In this document: positions 63,981 to 64,000 of the stretch, piece after piece
Layout of the letters: the number at the start of each line of letters is the position of its first letter
How positions within the stretch are numbered: the first letter of the stretch is position 1
DNA from: UBA5109 sp038148755
GTDB lineage: Bacteria > Pseudomonadota > Gammaproteobacteria > Pseudomonadales > Pseudohongiellaceae
Assembly (NCBI GenBank): GCA_038148755.1
Contig: JAYQWA010000006.1
Span: 17,797 to 81,796, forward strand
Direction: 5' to 3'
DNA: 64,000 bases
The notes under the pieces: model-generated
What the model saw: the letters and a program-made list of their open reading frames with translations, nothing else
Database searches by the model: none
What the model was told of the DNA's origin: nothing
Made by a program: the position numbers and the translations under genes

Positions 63981-64000
63981 ACTCCTGTCGGCATGATTAG

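Overview
The window looks like chromosome of an aerobic, Gram-negative gammaproteobacterium. The main support is gene order. The blocks leuC-leuD-asd-fimV-truA-trpF-trpB-trpA-accD-folC-dedD-cvpA-purF and ftsK-lolA-rarA-crcB-serS-cysG are ones I know from Pseudomonas and its relatives. The TonB cluster resembles the TtpC-containing systems of Vibrio and Shewanella. Base composition is slightly AT-leaning and even. I see no IS element, prophage, integrase, CRISPR array or toxin-antitoxin pair. This is overwhelmingly core genome, and I did not find a convincing new multi-gene system.

Layout. 1-3836 (+): the end of a Bat operon (batA end, a batB/batC fusion, batD). 3868-4677 (-): ibpA with a ROSE-like RNA thermometer candidate, then a DUF1653 protein. 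4678-5020: a degenerate stretch holding an apparent MoxR N-terminal fragment. 5021-18849 (-): purF, cvpA, dedD, folC, accD, trpA, trpB, trpF, truA, fimV, asd, leuD and leuC. 18878-25525: aroC, prmB, folE(+), sixA, a DUF4389 protein, gpsA, cysE(+) and a secreted lectin-like protein(+). 25635-34071: a Tat-exported molybdenum hydroxylase large subunit without its partner, argS(+), monomeric icd(+) and htpG behind a sigma-32-type promoter. 34209-39437 (-): a six-gene TonB energy module (DUF3450, TtpC-like, ExbB, ExbD, TonB, TPR).

39661-50714 (-): the TCA operon sdhCDAB-sucAB-lpd-sucCD, divergent from gltA (51030-52310, +) across a 315-base regulatory region with a 14-base perfect palindrome. 52393-53535 (-): a SelD-domain-like flavoprotein. 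53697-53880 (-): tRNA-Ala(GGC) and tRNA-Glu(TTC) with a clear promoter and terminator, downstream of gltX. 55609-63980 (-): a GNAT acetyltransferase, cysG, serS, crcB, rarA, lolA and ftsK.

The genes cover the TCA cycle (citrate synthase, isocitrate dehydrogenase, 2-oxoglutarate dehydrogenase, succinyl-CoA synthetase, succinate dehydrogenase), parts of Trp, Leu, Lys/Thr/Met, Cys and aromatic synthesis, fatty-acid and folate precursors, siroheme, translation (three aminoacyl-tRNA synthetases, two tRNAs, PrmB, TruA) and the envelope. Most worth a second look are truA (no canonical start codon in front of its conserved N-terminus), the ibpA leader, the partnerless molybdenum enzyme, the moxR fragment, a terminator exactly where leuB usually sits, and the sdh/gltA palindrome.
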